A DNA stretch of 5,158 nucleotides. Source: JAGMDK01 sp023128695 (lineage in GTDB: Bacteria; Planctomycetota; Phycisphaerae; UBA1845; Fen-1342). The first letter of the stretch is position 1. Each line of letters begins with the position of its first letter. The translations under genes were made by a program, and so were the position numbers. Below, piece by piece: positions 5,107 through 5,158 of this stretch. Below the pieces are notes generated by a model. It saw nothing but the letters and a program-made list of their open reading frames with translations. It made no database searches and was not told the DNA's origin. The DNA lies in NCBI GenBank assembly GCA_030628805.1, contig DAOVQG010000326.1, positions 1 to 5,158 of the forward strand. Reading direction: 5' to 3'.

Positions 5107-5158
5107 GTAGCGACCGGGCTCTGTCCCGGCCGAATCACCGGCTGGAAGCCGGTGCCAC
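5107..5158. repeat. Diverged composite repeat, cut by window edge
   Basis: A diverged hairpin unit (5107-5133, stem ACCGGG/CCCGGC region with loop CTCTGT) is followed by another CACCGGCTGGAAGCCGGTG unit at 5135-5158, truncated by the window end. This shows the two modules travel together as hairpin unit followed by 25-bp unit: three occurrences in the window. Confidence 0.85.

Larger units (their letters stand above)
4972..5158. other. Region after nuoD with repeats, continuing past the window
   Basis: After the nuoD stop there are 46 bases of plain sequence, then repeat modules to the window edge. No gene is seen; a 15-codon frame from ATG 4974 ends inside the first repeat and has no recognisable content. 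The next nuo gene presumably starts beyond the window. Confidence 0.7.

Noticed and set aside
4693..5138. Minus-strand frames over the nuoD end and repeats (4693-5079, 4905-5138)
   Set aside because: They start in repeat sequence with the same GTGFQPVV and APASCR peptides and continue antisense to nuoD.

Overview
The window carries the first four genes of a respiratory complex I (NADH:quinone oxidoreductase) operon on the + strand, in the order nuoA, nuoB, nuoC, nuoD. Two minus-strand genes lie upstream: a small helix-turn-helix-like protein and the N-terminal part of a membrane glycosyltransferase that runs off the left edge. The DNA is GC-rich. Families of GC-rich palindromic repeats fill the junctions after nuoB, nuoC and nuoD. 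From general knowledge, this style of repeat (hairpins built on CACCGGCTGGAAGCCGGTG, CACTGCTC/GAGCAGTG and GCCGCGGGCTTTAGCCCGCG) together with separate nuoC and nuoD genes suggests a planctomycete, perhaps Pirellula-like. That assignment is an inference from memory; no search was run.

Layout. 1-940 (minus): PMT/ArnT-like GT-C glycosyltransferase, cut at its C-terminal end. 1011-1316 (minus): 101-residue HTH-like protein with a clear Shine-Dalgarno and a near-consensus promoter with a 17-bp spacer. 1317-1592: divergent control region with a 5+1+5 inverted repeat near the minus-strand promoter and a weaker candidate promoter for nuo. 1593-2650: nuoA and nuoB, overlapping. 2651-2960: 310 bases without a gene, holding an inverted pair of about 56-bp repeat copies and a separate long GC-rich hairpin. 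2961-3494: nuoC. 3495-3714: modular array of palindromic repeats. 3715-4971: nuoD. 4972-5158: the same repeat array begins again and runs off the right edge.

Function. NuoB, NuoC and NuoD form the connecting (Q) module that takes electrons from the peripheral arm to cluster N2 and on to quinone. NuoA is a membrane subunit at the junction with the proton-pumping arm. NuoB has all four cluster N2 cysteines with the usual spacing, and NuoD has the quinone-site His and Tyr 49 residues apart, so both look functional. The remaining nuo genes are presumably downstream. I see no sign of a wholly new system. The most unusual content is the modular repeat architecture inside an essential-type operon and the uncharacterised HTH-like gene divergent from nuo.
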